Source: Meandrina meandrites
Lineage: Eukaryota; Cnidaria; Anthozoa; Scleractinia; Meandrinidae
Assembly (NCBI GenBank): GCA_963693305.1
Contig: OY855906.1
Coordinates: forward strand, 9,540,602-9,604,601
Direction: 5' to 3'
DNA: 64,000 nucleotides
Positions 12,059 to 22,714 of the stretch are shown piece after piece (positions within the stretch are counted from its first letter, which is position 1; every line of letters starts with the position of its first letter). Below the pieces are notes generated by a model. That model was not told where the DNA came from. It saw nothing but the letters and a program-made list of their open reading frames with translations, and did not search any database. The position numbers and the translations under genes were made by a program.

Positions 12059-12453
12059 CAGGGTCGTAACCAGGTATATGGGATCAGGGATCACAGCCTC
12101 GGGATCGGGATCATGCACCCGGGATCCCGGGTCACAAGCGATGGGATCGGGATCAGCCAATTTTTTAATGTCTTGGCGGGGATCAAGGATCAATCGCTTT
12201 TTAGATACCTTAATCTTTATTAGAAGCAAGAATAGTCCGTTTTGCAAAGAAAAAGCAATGAAAAAGGCCACTTTTATCAGCTTTTAACCTTTATACCTCA
12301 ATTACTGTACGTTTCCGTCACGCAACCAGCTGTTTAAAGCTTGTATTTCATATTGCATAATTTTGCGGTTTCCGATGTGTCGGACTCTGAGAAATCGGAT
12401 ACTCGCTTATCGGTACCATGCGTTCATGACATGTTCATGATGCGAGATTGACT

Positions 12454-14054
12454 ATGGGCAAGACAAGGAAAAGAAGTGGAGAACGACGGTATGACAATTT
12501 AACTTCTATTTTGCAATTAATACCATACTCTTACCGTATTGATCTGCTGTTATCATGGTTGTAAAATGCTGCGCGCAAATTGAAGGCCACTGTTCTTCAT
12601 ATTTCTAGATCACGTTCCTATTCCTGGTCGCCAGCTAGAGAACGGTCACGGCGATCAGAAAGCCGAAGACGATCATCAAGTCGGTCACTTAACTGTTCTT
12701 TTGTGTTTTATCCAGCACTAATTCCTTTATAAAGCTTGATAGATGTATGTTGCTTTATCTAATAACTACCGATGTATTGCAATGCGCAACAGTATCAAAG
12801 GATTACAGTGCGGACACTCGAACCATGAACGCTATGGCTTTTTTTCACTTTATTTGTACTTTTTTTCACTTACTTTGCAGTTATTTTTTTACATTTTCCC
12901 AGAACTAACCAATCACATCCGTGAACCAAAGCAATGGCACAGACATTTTTTCTCCTGTTTTCCGTGTTTTTATTGTCCCACGCAACGTTTTACACGCTTT
13001 TCGGTGGAAAAAGGGCGGAAAAATGTCTCGGCCGTTACATCGCCTCGCGTCTGTGATTGGCTAGTTCTAAAAAAAGTAATAAAATAAGTGATAAAAAAGT
13101 ACAAATAAAGTGAAAATAAAGCCTTGGCGTTCATGGTTCGAGTGTCCGCACTGTAAAAAGTAAATAATTTCAGTGATAATAGAGAACAATGCACCAGAAT
13201 TGGTCAGATACATTGTCCTTGACACTTCCTAAGATCCCGTTTTCGTTACTTAGATCTCAGAAATCTCAGTCGAAAAGATCCAGGTCTCGTTCGCCGAATC
13301 GTCATCACAGATATGAATTGCAAGAACGACAAAGGTAAAGCTTTAGTTTATTGTAGACCTGACACCCTGTTGTGTGATGGCTACTGTGACAACAAGTCAC
13401 GCTGGCCATTAATACCACTTGTACTATCACAAGCGAAAATATTGCGGGCAGAGAGAGAAATGCACATCCTCGGAAATCCCACCGAGAAGTGCAATATTTG
13501 TAAGATACGGAGCAACAGAAAAATAATGAAAAATTATGGCGCAGGTGCGGGAATTCGAGAACTTTTTTGTTGATTTCTTGCATGAAAATTTTTTAAACGT
13601 TTGGAAAGGCAATGTATGATTTTGGAAAGGCAATGCATGATTTTATTATTAATCAGTGGAAAAGAACAGAGTTGTTTTTTCAAAAGGAGAAGTTGTCGCT
13701 CTTAAGCATAACTACAGGACGTACCTGGAGCCCTTTTTTCTGGCAATTCTCTGTGAAGATATCCACAGCAGGAATGATTGTTTCCTGGAGGAAAAGCTCA
13801 AAATCTGTCAAAATAAATTGGCTGGAGCAATCAGAGGAAGATCCCTTAGTCTACAACGAAGAAACGAAGAACGGCGCTTAAGAAATTTGGCTCACGGGCA
13901 TGTAGACAACGTGTCAGACGACAGTGGCGATGAAAGTCAGGAAGAGGAGAATCTAGCAGAAGTGGAAGACAAAGAGCCTTCAAGTAGTAGCAGATCCCGG
14001 TTCGAGGCTGGACATAGTAGATCTGGGAGAAGAGTCACCAGATATCTTCTTTAA
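12454..14054 (+). CDS. RS-domain protein gene inside transposon (unrecognised)
   Basis: A spliced reading frame can be followed from ATG 12454. Exon A is 12454-12488 (MGKTRKRSGERR), exon B 12609-12683 (SRSYSWSPARERSRRSESRR...), and exon C 13254-13334 (SQKSQSKRSRSRSPNRHHR, then YELQERQR). Phases match at A-B and B-C with AG acceptors and GT donors, though the B donor (GTCACT) is weak. A last segment of about 131 codons at 13657-14054 begins KNRVVFSKGEVVALKHNYRT. It is rich in charged residues, ends with an acidic Ser-rich stretch, and follows an AG acceptor at 13655-13656. Its phase does not fit exon C directly, so either one more exon lies between or the gene is damaged. RS dipeptides suggest an SR-type splicing-related protein; the C-terminal part is unknown to me. 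It lies wholly inside the TIR element, so it may be element-encoded or captured host sequence. Confidence 0.4.
12806..13153. mobile_element. Tc1/mariner-type MITE with TA duplication
   Basis: TIRs start CAGTGCGGACACTCGAACC and extend about 45 bp on each side. TA dinucleotides flank it at 12804-12805 and 13154-13155. It sits in the predicted intron between exons B and C of the RS-rich gene. Confidence 0.8.
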
Positions 14055-14444
14055 CATTAATTTTTCAGTCACAATTTCGCTATTGCTATAAAATGAAAAA
14101 AGCTTAAAATAACAACAATCAGGCTGAAAGTTGTCACCAAACACTTCCAGTGCTCGAGTGGAGTCTAAGTAATAAGCCTTTCTCTAAGTTCGTCGTGATT
14201 GCAGGTGGTTCGTTTTTTTTTCCTTGCAGCCAAATCGCGACTGTAGGTATTTTTGCTTAATCCACAATATTTCAAAAATCAAACAATAGAACGTTGATCG
14301 ACATTTGACAGTTTTTTAAAATTAAAAAGATCCTTTTGCTTTCACCTTCAAAGTGCATTTCGCGTCTTGTATATATATTTTTGCAACATATTTAGATTCG
14401 ATTAAAAAGTTAAACGCTAAAATGTTATTAAATATCATTGTAAA

Positions 14445-14735
14445 AATTTTAAAAAAGCAGACGACGTTTCGGCGCTACTCATCTACGCCATTATCAAGTC
14501 AAAAGTTATAAAAGTACAACAAGAATATATAAAACGTGAAACATTTAAAATATTTGTGTGTCCTATGGGTATAAAGTAAGAAATAATAGAAATAATAAAA
14601 AAGAAAGAATGAAAGAAATTCTATAAAAAGTACCAAAGTGAATAGTTTGGCGCGAATGGAGTCACTTTGGGTGTTGAGAGATGGTTTGATGTCTTTAATG
14701 AAGAGCATCTCGTACATTAGGCAGTCCAACTTGCT
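14445..14735 (-). pseudogene. Penelope-like element 3' fragment
   Basis: On the minus strand the frame reads DCLMYEMLFIKDIKPSLNTQ, then SDSIRAKLFT, which is the C-terminal tail following the GIY-YIG endonuclease in Penelope-like elements. It is followed by an AT-rich tail and the terminal GCGCCGAAACGTCGTCTGC motif. Everything upstream is missing, so it is a severely 5'-truncated insertion inside the hAT-like element. Confidence 0.65.
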
Positions 14736-15248
14736 TCTGCATTTAATTCAGTCTTTTTATTCACTTTTTACTTGACGTCAACCAAGTCGAATCAGGGAGT
14801 TTTAATTTTAAAAAAATGTCTCAAATCTGGTCAGTTTTATCAAATTGTTTTATGGCGCGTTTTCTAGTTTTCATACGAATCTTAAATTTCTCAACCAAGA
14901 AAGATTTTCTTCAAAAGTACGCTAATCAAGTAATGTGCAATGGACTGGGCATTTTTCACAAGCAAGCAACAGAATTCCAGTTATTCCTCAGTACATCATG
15001 GAAGAGAAGATGACAACTTGACTCATAATGAGCAAATGAAGATCTACTTGAGGCAAATACACTTTATTGTTATTAATGAATGATAAATCGACGTCGGGGA
15101 AACTTAACTTGATCAAATCTCTCTACGGGATCATAAAATTCTTGTGGGATCAGGGATCAAATATTGCCACATTTTGGGGATCAGGGATCCAAATTTAGGG
15201 CTAAAATTTGGGATCAGCGATGAAAAAATATACCTGGTTACGACCCTG

Positions 15249-15846
15249 ATTAAATCGCCTCTGACATCGAGCACGTAAACGTATCGAGGCCCTTGGTGTA
15301 CAGTGTAAACCGAGGTGCGGGGGATACAAGTGTGGGAAATGCTCCATGGGCGCCAAAGATTATATACAGGAAGAAAGGGAACTGGAATTGATTGAGCGCA
15401 ATTTAACTTTCAACAGTGAAGACCACACGTGGACCGTTGAATATCCTTGGATAAAGGACCCGAACGATCTTCCTGACAACCGGAAAGTAGCGATGGTAAA
15501 ATTAGCTGCTACCGAGCGACGACTGAGAAATAACGCAGATCACGCGAACGTGTATGACGAACAAATAAAGGACATGCTGGCAAGAAATGTGGCAAGGAAA
15601 CTCTCAAAAGAAGAATTGACAAACTACACAGGTCCTACGCATTTTAGGAGTGTTGACCTGAGCGAGGGGAAGCAAAAGGACGCTAGAATGATAAACAGTG
15701 CGGTGATTTTAATTCACCAAACAGTTGTTTCCTTTATTGTTGAAGAAAAGACCAATCTAAACTTTGTCCAGCTTCGCAGTGATCCGGAACGAAGATCGAA
15801 TATAAAACGCTTGTTCAAGCATGTTTCTCAGAGAGGAAGTCTATAA
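15249..15846 (+). pseudogene. BEL/Pao polyprotein relic, right part
   Basis: After the insertion the frame resumes with IASDIEHV, then shifts (an internal deletion). It continues as EALGVQCKPRCGGYKCGKC, then ERELELIERNLTF, then TWTVEYPWIKDPNDLPDN, then RKLSKEELTNYTGPTHF. The C-x3-C-x4-C-x2-C cysteine cluster and the YPW.KDP..LPDN / ATERRL motifs are those of the BEL/Pao segment just before the reverse transcriptase. After about codon 100 of the open frame from 15346 the sequence diverges into an unrecognised 65-codon extension. The reverse transcriptase itself is absent. Confidence 0.75.
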
Positions 15847-15849
15847 TTT

Positions 15850-16205
15850 TATTGATCAAAGATGGGCATTAAAAATAGATAATCCTAACAATTTTTCTTG
15901 CTTCCCCAGATGTCATGCACACAGGCTCTAACTTCAGATTGGCATGGACGAATTTATTAGTAGGTGTAACTTGCGTATCCCGGCAATAAATTCAAAATGG
16001 CGGCCTAAACCAAGACCAGCAAGTTCTATTATGCTTTAGAATATAGCCGCTGTATACACGCAATGGAATTCTAGCGGGCATTATTTTTTTATAGAACATA
16101 GCTAAAAACTATAGAAGCCCGGTACCCCGGATGCAACTTTTGCTGCGTTACGAATTCAAAAACATGGCGGCAACAATCTTTTAAAGTTGTCATTTTATTT
16201 CCTTA
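15850..16205. other. Intergenic, nothing recognised
   Basis: Short spacer before the candidate exon at 16209. No clear features. Confidence 0.4.
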
Positions 16206-16208
16206 ATT

Positions 16209-16408
16209 ATGGCCGCTAAAAACAGTTCACCTGAATTAACTTTCGGTGACTGGGAAGATGAAGACGTGGACGAGTTGTTGAGCAGTGAGTGCCAGGAAGG
16301 CGGCCGCTTTGAAAACTTGCAAGACACTGATTTAAACAAAATTGTTACGGAATCGTACTCTAAGAGCACAAATGCAAACACAAAATGGGCTGCAAAGGTT
16401 TTTCAAGG
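16209..16408 (+). CDS. Candidate first exon, ZMYM/QRICH1-like protein
   Basis: ATG 16209 opens a frame for about 66 residues starting MAAKNSSPELTFGDWEDEDV, rich in Asp and Glu. It ends NANTKWAAKVFQ, then G, before a consensus donor GTAAGT at 16409. An acidic N-terminus followed by NTK.A.KVF is what I recall from the start of the tyrosine-recombinase-like region in Crypton-derived ZMYM/QRICH1-type proteins, common in cnidarian genomes. I find no second exon: 16742-16870 (YLEDFAPKIFTQKDPLRAG-like frame) is a weak possibility, and the rest is repeats. This may be a living gene's first exon or a fragment. Confidence 0.35.
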
Positions 16409-16578
16409 TAAGTACAGCGATATAGAAATTCACTTTCGACTGCAAAACAGCATTAAAATGGATTTGATTGCTGTCGTCAGGTTTCTTGGCGTAGTGTTTG
16501 TTCATTCAGATCAGCACGCGCGCGCAAAAGTGTTTCTTTTTTTAATTATTTGCATTTCTATGCTATATTCTAAACCCA

Positions 16579-16740
16579 CTAGAAGATGGTTTTCCTATGT
16601 CCTATAAGAAAATAATGCACTTTTGAGGTCTAGAAAAGCAGCTGAATGCCCTCGCCTAACGGCTCGGGCATCCACTAGCAGCTTTTCTAGACCTCAAGCG
16701 TGCATTATTTTCTTATAGAACATGGAAAACCATCTTCTAG
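16579..16740. mobile_element. Foldback MITE, 162 bp
   Basis: Two 65-bp arms begin CTAGAAGATGGTTTTCC and share GAGGTCTAGAAAAGC. They enclose a loop of about 30 bp. It lies 170 bp after the candidate exon donor. Flanking duplication is not clear. Confidence 0.75.
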
Positions 16741-16869
16741 TAGGTACTTGGAAGATTTCGCTCCCAAGATATTTACTCAAAAGGATCCGTTGAGAGCTGG
16801 ATCATGTTTGCAAGAAATATTAGAAAGAATGTCTCGCTATAGTGCGTTGAAACTTCACACAAAAACAGA

Positions 16870-18275
16870 GTAAAGCATATAAAACATAGGAAACTTTCTT
16901 CGTGCCGCGGCTGGGAGTGGATTAGTGCGATCATTCCAGACGAATTATTCCTTCTTTATAATTTCTGATCGCCTACTGGTGCTCTGGATCGACGTTTTCT
17001 CGTCTTTTAAGTTGTACCAGTATAACCGTTACATTTGAGCAGAAAACTTTCATGTACTGACCAAGAAGTATGCGTGGTAAAGCGAGTGGAAATGATATTT
17101 TATAATGTGCAGTTTGTTGTCCTGTTTCAGCAAGTTATAACTAAAACAATCACATTGCATTGTTTTCACTTACCTTCGATGTTATAGACGTTCCTTTCGA
17201 GAATAACAAATCAGTGCGGTCTTTGACAAGACAAATACAAAATTATACAGGCTTGATTTAACAGAATACAGAATAGTATTGCGACACTAGAATAATAGCT
17301 CTGTTTTCTCGTTTTCTGGGAAATAAACCCGATATCGAATCTCCAGAACATTTGAAAAACGGGTCAAAAAGTCATTCTTTTGTTTCTTTTGTTCGCTTGC
17401 CAAAGGATATCAAAATCGAAAGTGGATGTTACTTGGGGTTTGAAGGAGACCAATTTAGGCGTGGTTTAAAGCTGTACCTACAAATCAACAAGCCATCAAG
17501 CCATGATTCTAAGAAAGACCACGCTTTTGCTGCCTTGAACACGCAAAGTTGACCTTGGGGAATCTAAACCTCACGCCATTATATTCAATTTCAAATATCT
17601 CTGTTTATTTTATTTGCTTTTCTTTGAGGTTTGCCTCGCGATTGGTCATTTTATCTTGGGGTACTTGGAAAACCTACTTATTTGCCTCGCTAACTTTCAT
17701 GGGCGATTCCGTTCTTTTTCATGTATCCATGGAAATACACCGCGATAAATTTACCTTGGGGGAACATTTTGCTGAGATAATGTTTTAGTCTTCTTTTTTC
17801 ATAAGCGGGAAATAAAAATGGCGAACATGCCATGAAAATGACAAAACACCCGGGAAAACAAAATTACAAAGCACGCGGAAAAACAAAATGACAGAGCACA
17901 TATTATTTATGATTTTTACCAAAAAAACGTCCTCTCTATTTGTGAGTTTCCCGAGGTAAAGAGCTCTTTTACCATGGTAAAAGGACGATGTGTAATCGCA
18001 ACTATATAAATTTGACACACTACACTATTAAGTTATTCCGTACTTGAAACCCTACACCGCTACACAGATCAAGCAATTTGCTCCAGTCAACTCTTGTTAA
18101 TTACATTTTATGCAGTCACGAAAAAACTTTCCGCAAAGATTCTCGCATCGCGACTGCATAAAAGCTCTTCTTGAAATTTCTGCTTACCGCTCCTGTTTTC
18201 AGCTCCCATCCCGGCCGAATATCACCACATCTTCTTATCTGGGTTGCTTAGCGTGAGGTCTGTCTTTGCCCTTGT
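16870..18275. other. Intergenic, no gene recognised
   Basis: Contains a short degenerate tandem at about 17835-17905, with a period near 31 bp (GGAAAACAAAATNACAAAGCAC-like). A TTAAAGGGCAACTCTTGGG motif at 18276 resembles the left end of TTAA elements, but I cannot find its right end. Confidence 0.4.
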
Positions 18276-18534
18276 TAAAGGGCAACTCTTGGGAAATTTA
18301 CCCCAATTTTTTTTATTTTTTCTATAAGTTGTTTATAGCAACAGGAATCTTTAGAAGGTAAAATTTTAAAGATATCGGCCAAAATGAATTTACTACAATT
18401 TTTTTTAACGTCATTTTGGCGGCCATTTTGAAAACGTTCGGATTTTGGTGCGTCACGTGATGCTACGTCACAGGTGTGGAAGGCAGGTTTGCTTTTGCTT
18501 CCGATAAGAGGAAAACAGAGTGAGTATAATATGC

Positions 18535-18640
18535 GAGCTAGCGAGCCAAGCGAGCCAACGTGCGACTCACGCGAGGCGTGCGAGCCATGCGAGCCATGCG
18601 AACCATGCGAGCCAGTCATGCGAGTCGTGCGAGCCAGTCA
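18535..18640 (+). repeat. (GCGAGCCATG)n minisatellite
   Basis: About ten degenerate copies of a 9-10-bp unit GCGAGCCATG, with GCGAGTC and GCGAGCCAGTC variants. A second array of the same unit in the opposite orientation lies at 19427-19540. Confidence 0.75.
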
Positions 18641-18644
18641 TAAC

Positions 18645-19425
18645 GGACCTTTTTTATAGAAGCCGATATACAAATCCTCATTTTGAATAGAAAAGTGAAA
18701 AGTTGTATAATGACATGCTGGTTAGCGTCATCAACTTAGCGTCGCTAGCGTTGCTTTATGAAATACTGCCTGCCTGATTTATTTCGTAAGAGACTTCACT
18801 GTTTTAACTTGCTGCTGAAATTTTAAATCACATGTAATACTGTTATTTCTCAATACAATGCAGTTGGACACTGAATAAGGCTAACATAAACCGCATCAAT
18901 AAAAATGATAATGATTTGTCAAGAAGTGCAGGTGCTAACAAATTTAATCAAGATAAACCCAGTCCAAGTCTCTGTTCTGGTGTTAGTTCTGGGTCGAAAT
19001 GCAAAGCCATTGTAGAAGGACAAAAAGGAGTAATAAAGGAATTTCGTGGCATTTTTGTTATGCAACTCGTACTAGGGCAAAAGAAAAATGTACGTAAAAC
19101 CCATGTACGGTGGATGGTACGGTATGCACCTTCAGTGCTGGCCTGAATATCACCTGGCTTAATTGATGATGATTTAAGAAGTAAAAATCTGACTGATAAA
19201 CTGATAATCCTGTTAAGACTGGAATGAAAATATTCCACCTCTTTGGCTCACTGCAACGTGCCAAGGAAGAACGCGGTAAAAAGACTAGGGTCTAACATCT
19301 CAGGGCGAGAGAGACTGGGTTTGAGATCGTCCAACAATCGACAATGGCGGATTTATGGCAGATCACGTCACGAATTTAGCTGCCGTAAGATATACACTAG
19401 TGCATACTTTTTTTAATTAATTTAT
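18645..19425. other. Intergenic between the two inverted minisatellites
   Basis: A 76-codon open frame at 18916-19146 (GVIKEFRGIFVMQLVLGQKK inside) has no match I recognise. Nothing else seen. Confidence 0.35.
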
Positions 19426-19426
19426 T

Positions 19427-19540
19427 TATTTTTTGGCTCGCATGGCTTGCCAACCTCGTTCCCAGGGCTTGGGAACGAGGTTGATGCTTGCATGACTCGC
19501 TTGACTCGCATGGTTCGCATGACTCGCTGGCTCGCAGTTT
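19427..19540 (-). repeat. (GCGAGCCATG)n minisatellite, inverted
   Basis: Degenerate GCATGACTCGC/GGCTCGCATG units, the reverse complement of the array at 18535. An embedded perfect hairpin with 13-bp arms (AACCTCGTTCCCA) lies at 19454-19485. That motif also ends a small element at 29005. Confidence 0.7.
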
Positions 19541-19699
19541 GTCAAGACCCAACAAACGCCATAGTTGACATTTTTAAACATGTTTAAAGATTTCGCATCA
19601 AAATGATTGTCTTTATCTAATCGTTTATCTTCTGTTATTGAAACGATACATACAATTGTTGTGCAAAACTCACGTAGCAATCATAGTCTTTTTTAGGAT

Positions 19700-20065
19700 G
19701 CTCGTTTTTTGTCTATTTTTCAACGCAATTCTCCAACGACCTTTCAACATGCCAAATGCTCGTTCCACTACAGATCGTAGCGCACCGAACTTTAGGTTTT
19801 AAACTTTCTCTGCTCCTGAGTCAGGCGTCCTCTGTCCGGGTAGGGTTTCACTAGCCAGTTCGTTAGTGAATAGGCACTGTCGCCAGCTAAAAGGGGCCTT
19901 ATTTCAGTTCCATTTATATTGCCTGTTGGACCACTAAGAATTTGCGTTCGCTGCAAGTTCATAAAAACGTCATCTCTTCTGCGTACATTGTGTGTCGTTT
20001 ATTAACAGATAACGTCAACGCTTAATATCATCGTGGGGGTGCCTCGAATCTGTTGCGCTTGATAG
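19700..20065 (-). pseudogene. PIF/Harbinger (HARBI1-like) transposase relic
   Basis: Minus-strand conceptual translation gives NVRRRDDVFMNLQRTQILSG, PTGNINGTEIRPLLAGDSAY, and then SLTNWLVKPYPDRGRLTQEQ. After a one-base frameshift it continues KFGALRSVVERAFGMLKGRW, then RIALKNRQ. The GDSAY..T.WL.KPY and R..VERAFG.LK.RW pattern is the C-terminal DDE nuclease region of Harbinger transposases, including the final catalytic Glu in VERAFG. The frameshift, stop codons upstream and missing N-terminus show it is dead. Confidence 0.8.
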
Positions 20066-20069
20066 ACCG

Positions 20070-20995
20070 ATCAGAAGAGAAGTATAGGACTGTGAACTAA
20101 CTACAGCAATAAACGTAAAAGAAAAGAAATAAATTTTAAGAACAGTAAAGTGTGCCTGTATTTCACATAAAAAGCCCTTTACAGTAATACTCCTAACCTA
20201 CAGTCTGATTAACCAGCGCGTTAGCTGCGACCTCTTTGTTAAAGAAACATTATCTGTTCTTTGATATGAAATTCCGGCGGCCTCACAAAGCAAATGTTGA
20301 CATGGCGGGAAAAATGTTGACATGGCGGGAAAATTCCGCGACCTCACAAAGCAAACATGCATGTAATGGACCATGGAATGCACCTTCTCCCCATAGCATA
20401 TTCTCGTGTCGTCATGACAACGTCACGACGACACGAGACAAAAAGACAAAATAAAGCCGATTTCTTAACAATATCGACACAGTTCTCTTTAGTTTGATGA
20501 ACAGCCAAGCTGTCTTGCTATATAATCAGTGGAAACTTCTGCGCTCCACTGAAGACTATCTTTTTACAATTCTGAAACAATAAGGTAAACCCACAAACAC
20601 TTCCAAGGTCTAAGTTTGTTTAGATTAGTATATAAACAGAGGAAAAGAGAAAGCTGAACTTAAAACAGCAAGGGACGGCAAACAATACAGCTGCCAACGT
20701 AGGATCTACAAGGGATCTAATCCGCCGAAAAAATGAAACAACATGACAAACCAATGCAGCAAGGCTGATACTACGTGAAAAAGTAGACTTTGCGAAACAC
20801 CAACGCGACCAGAACAGATATAGAAGCCATTTTAGATGGAAATTATATGACTGTCTGGCTGCTGTATTGTAAACAATTTTCTAGAAGCGGATCGGGTTCA
20901 GCGATTTTTCGGATCATGAAGTAATTTAAAAGAGGTGAACAAAAGAAAGCTGACTTCTATCACAGGGCGTCCATACAAGCGGTGTGTCTGTTTGT
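20070..20995. other. Intergenic with small repeats
   Basis: 20283-20335 holds two tandem copies of AATGTTGACATGGCGGGAAA, bracketed by CCTCACAAAGCAAA on each side. 20402-20438 is a hairpin (CTCGTGTCGTC arms). 20660-20760 is a dispersed repeat whose second copy is at 47330-47430 (GCAAGGGAC.GCAAAC...GTAGGATC). No gene seen. Confidence 0.5.
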
Positions 20996-20999
20996 ATGT

Positions 21000-21680
21000 T
21001 TGAAATACAAGAAATGTATGAGAATATCGAATTTTAATTTCATAACTTGTTATTTGTTTTCGTTTAGTATACAATAGAATTGGCAGGGTGGTCATGGTCA
21101 TGAAATGCTTGTGACGTTTTCTGTTTGTCGAAAGTGTCTTAAACAAGGAATTTCATGATGAAAGTGATTGCTGGCTTCATGAATTCACGATTATTCTTTC
21201 CGTTAGCAACGAGGTTCTTTGTAGTTTTTGCAGTGTGGTGAATAGATATACTGTGTGACATTGACCCGGAGCATTCAATAACGTTTTGGGAGTCCTGGAG
21301 GAGTCCTGTTAATGAAAAGCCTACTGTATGTATTTAATAAACATGACTACAGACCCCAGACAATTGTACCCCTCACAAGTTTACAGTCAACAACTGTCAC
21401 TCCAAGCAGTTTGCAAAAGTGGGAATATCGCATAAAATTCCGCTTTAAAATACATCCAATAATGTAACGGTGTTCAAGAGCGTATTGAAAGCTGCTTAAT
21501 AGCATTAAAAGGGACCATTATAGAATGAAGCAGATGTTCTTGGACCGAACCCTATCTCCAGAAAACGTCACAAGCATGACCATGACCACCTGGCTAATTC
21601 TATTGTACACGAAGCAAAAACAAATAATTATGAAATTAAAATTCACTTGGCCTGCTAAATTTTCGTTGTCATTAGGCGTA
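21000..21680. repeat. Inverted repeat, about 110-bp arms
   Basis: 21005-21125 and 21550-21670 are imperfect inverted copies sharing ATTTTAATTTCATAA, AGAATT-GCAGG, GTGGTCATGGTCATG and CTTGTGACGTTTTCTG. The 430-bp interior shows no coding signature. It may be a foldback element. Confidence 0.65.
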
Positions 21681-21689
21681 AGATAAACT

Positions 21690-22480
21690 AAAAATATATC
21701 TTTTTGCAATTTCCAGCTCGATAGTGGCATTCGCTTTTTTCTCCGTCGTATATTACATCTAGCTGAGCTAAGCTGAGTGCCGTGACAAAGCTGTTTTGTT
21801 TGAAAAAAGGCCTCTGCTAATATAATATAGTAAGTGGTGTTTATGTGAAAGTGTACTAGCTCATGAGCCAAAGATAGTCGCTCTTGTAAACAGAATTGAG
21901 TTCCAGATGGTTTCTCTGACATCGACTACGGCGGCCATATTTGTGTCCCTCGGAAGGGCACAAATATGGCGTCTCCATACTGAGGTTTATAAATTTGCGT
22001 AGAAAGGTTCGGAAAATAACTCGCGAACGGTACACCGCACAGGCCTGAAATTCGGAGAAATTCAGTGTTTATCTACTTATCGTCTCATAATGTTTGAAAT
22101 TCATAGTTTCTGTAGTTGAATGGTTTGATTGCGAGACATGGAAAACCGACTCGTAATATGATCCCCCGTTGCTCCAGGAATCGAACCCGTAATCGAGTCT
22201 GGGCGAGCGAGTATAATTCGCAGTCTTATATCCAGTGTGGCGACGTTTCCCACGCATCGTGTTATTATATTTCCAGCTCGAACACGAGCCTCGCAGCTTA
22301 CAGTGCAGCAAGATGAAGCGATAGCCGGACTACAGAGTCTAACTTTAGATTAATAAATAAAACCTATTTGCTGCAAGGATTGGCTGTGTGGTTTCGAGAT
22401 CCAGAAGATGCCATCATTAGCAGCGAAATGCAGCACAGAGAAAACCGTACCTATCCATAGATAGATTAATGCGCAACTAA
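21690..22480. other. Intergenic with a short hairpin
   Basis: A stem-loop at 21942-21975 pairs GCCATATTTGTG with CACAAATATGGC. 22170-22190 contains GAATCGAACCCGTAATC, a B-box-like complement, but no complete tRNA-derived unit could be drawn. Confidence 0.4.
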
Positions 22481-22483
22481 TGT

Positions 22484-22710
22484 ATTTCCTAAACGGAGTT
22501 ACCACCTACCTTACTAACCATGATCAGGGAATTTCCTCTGCTGACCTTCTGTTTTAATCATTTGTCTAATACAAGTATGCCATCGGCGTCCAATTTGATG
22601 ATTCCAGAGCTTTCGTTTCTTGAAATTGCCTCCGCCGTTCACTCATGTGTTTATATATTATTGGAAAGTGACGTCACTGATAAGTGTATTTTCATTTCTG
22701 ATTGGCAATA
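22484..22710. repeat. Dispersed repeat, copy 2
   Basis: Matches 8515-8710 block by block (TTCCTAAACGGA, AACCATGATCAGG, GATGATTCCAG, TTGGAAAGTGACGTCA). Confidence 0.6.
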
Positions 22711-22714
22711 TTGA

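Larger units (their letters stand above)
12059..15248. mobile_element. hAT-like 3.2-kb element carrying an RS-rich gene
   Basis: TIRs CAGGGTCGTAACCAGGTATA and its inverse enclose 3190 bp. The perfect 7-bp repeat ATTAAAT flanks it at 12052-12058 and 15249-15255. Both subterminal regions are packed with GGGATCAGGGATC-type repeats, on both sides in the same reading sense, which may be transposase-binding sites. CAGGG ends with 7-8-bp duplication suggest hAT, but I find no hAT transposase or BED zinc finger inside. The cargo is an RS-rich multi-exon reading frame, a TA-flanked MITE and a Penelope-like fragment. It splits a BEL/Pao relic. Confidence 0.75.

Noticed and set aside
13313..13573. Cys-containing 86-codon frame between RS-gene exons C and D
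   Set aside because: Overlaps exon C in another phase; no zinc-finger spacing. Part of it might be the missing exon, but I cannot support borders.
21518..21922. 134-codon minus-strand frame
   Set aside because: Half of it is an arm of an inverted repeat, and no domain or splice structure is visible.
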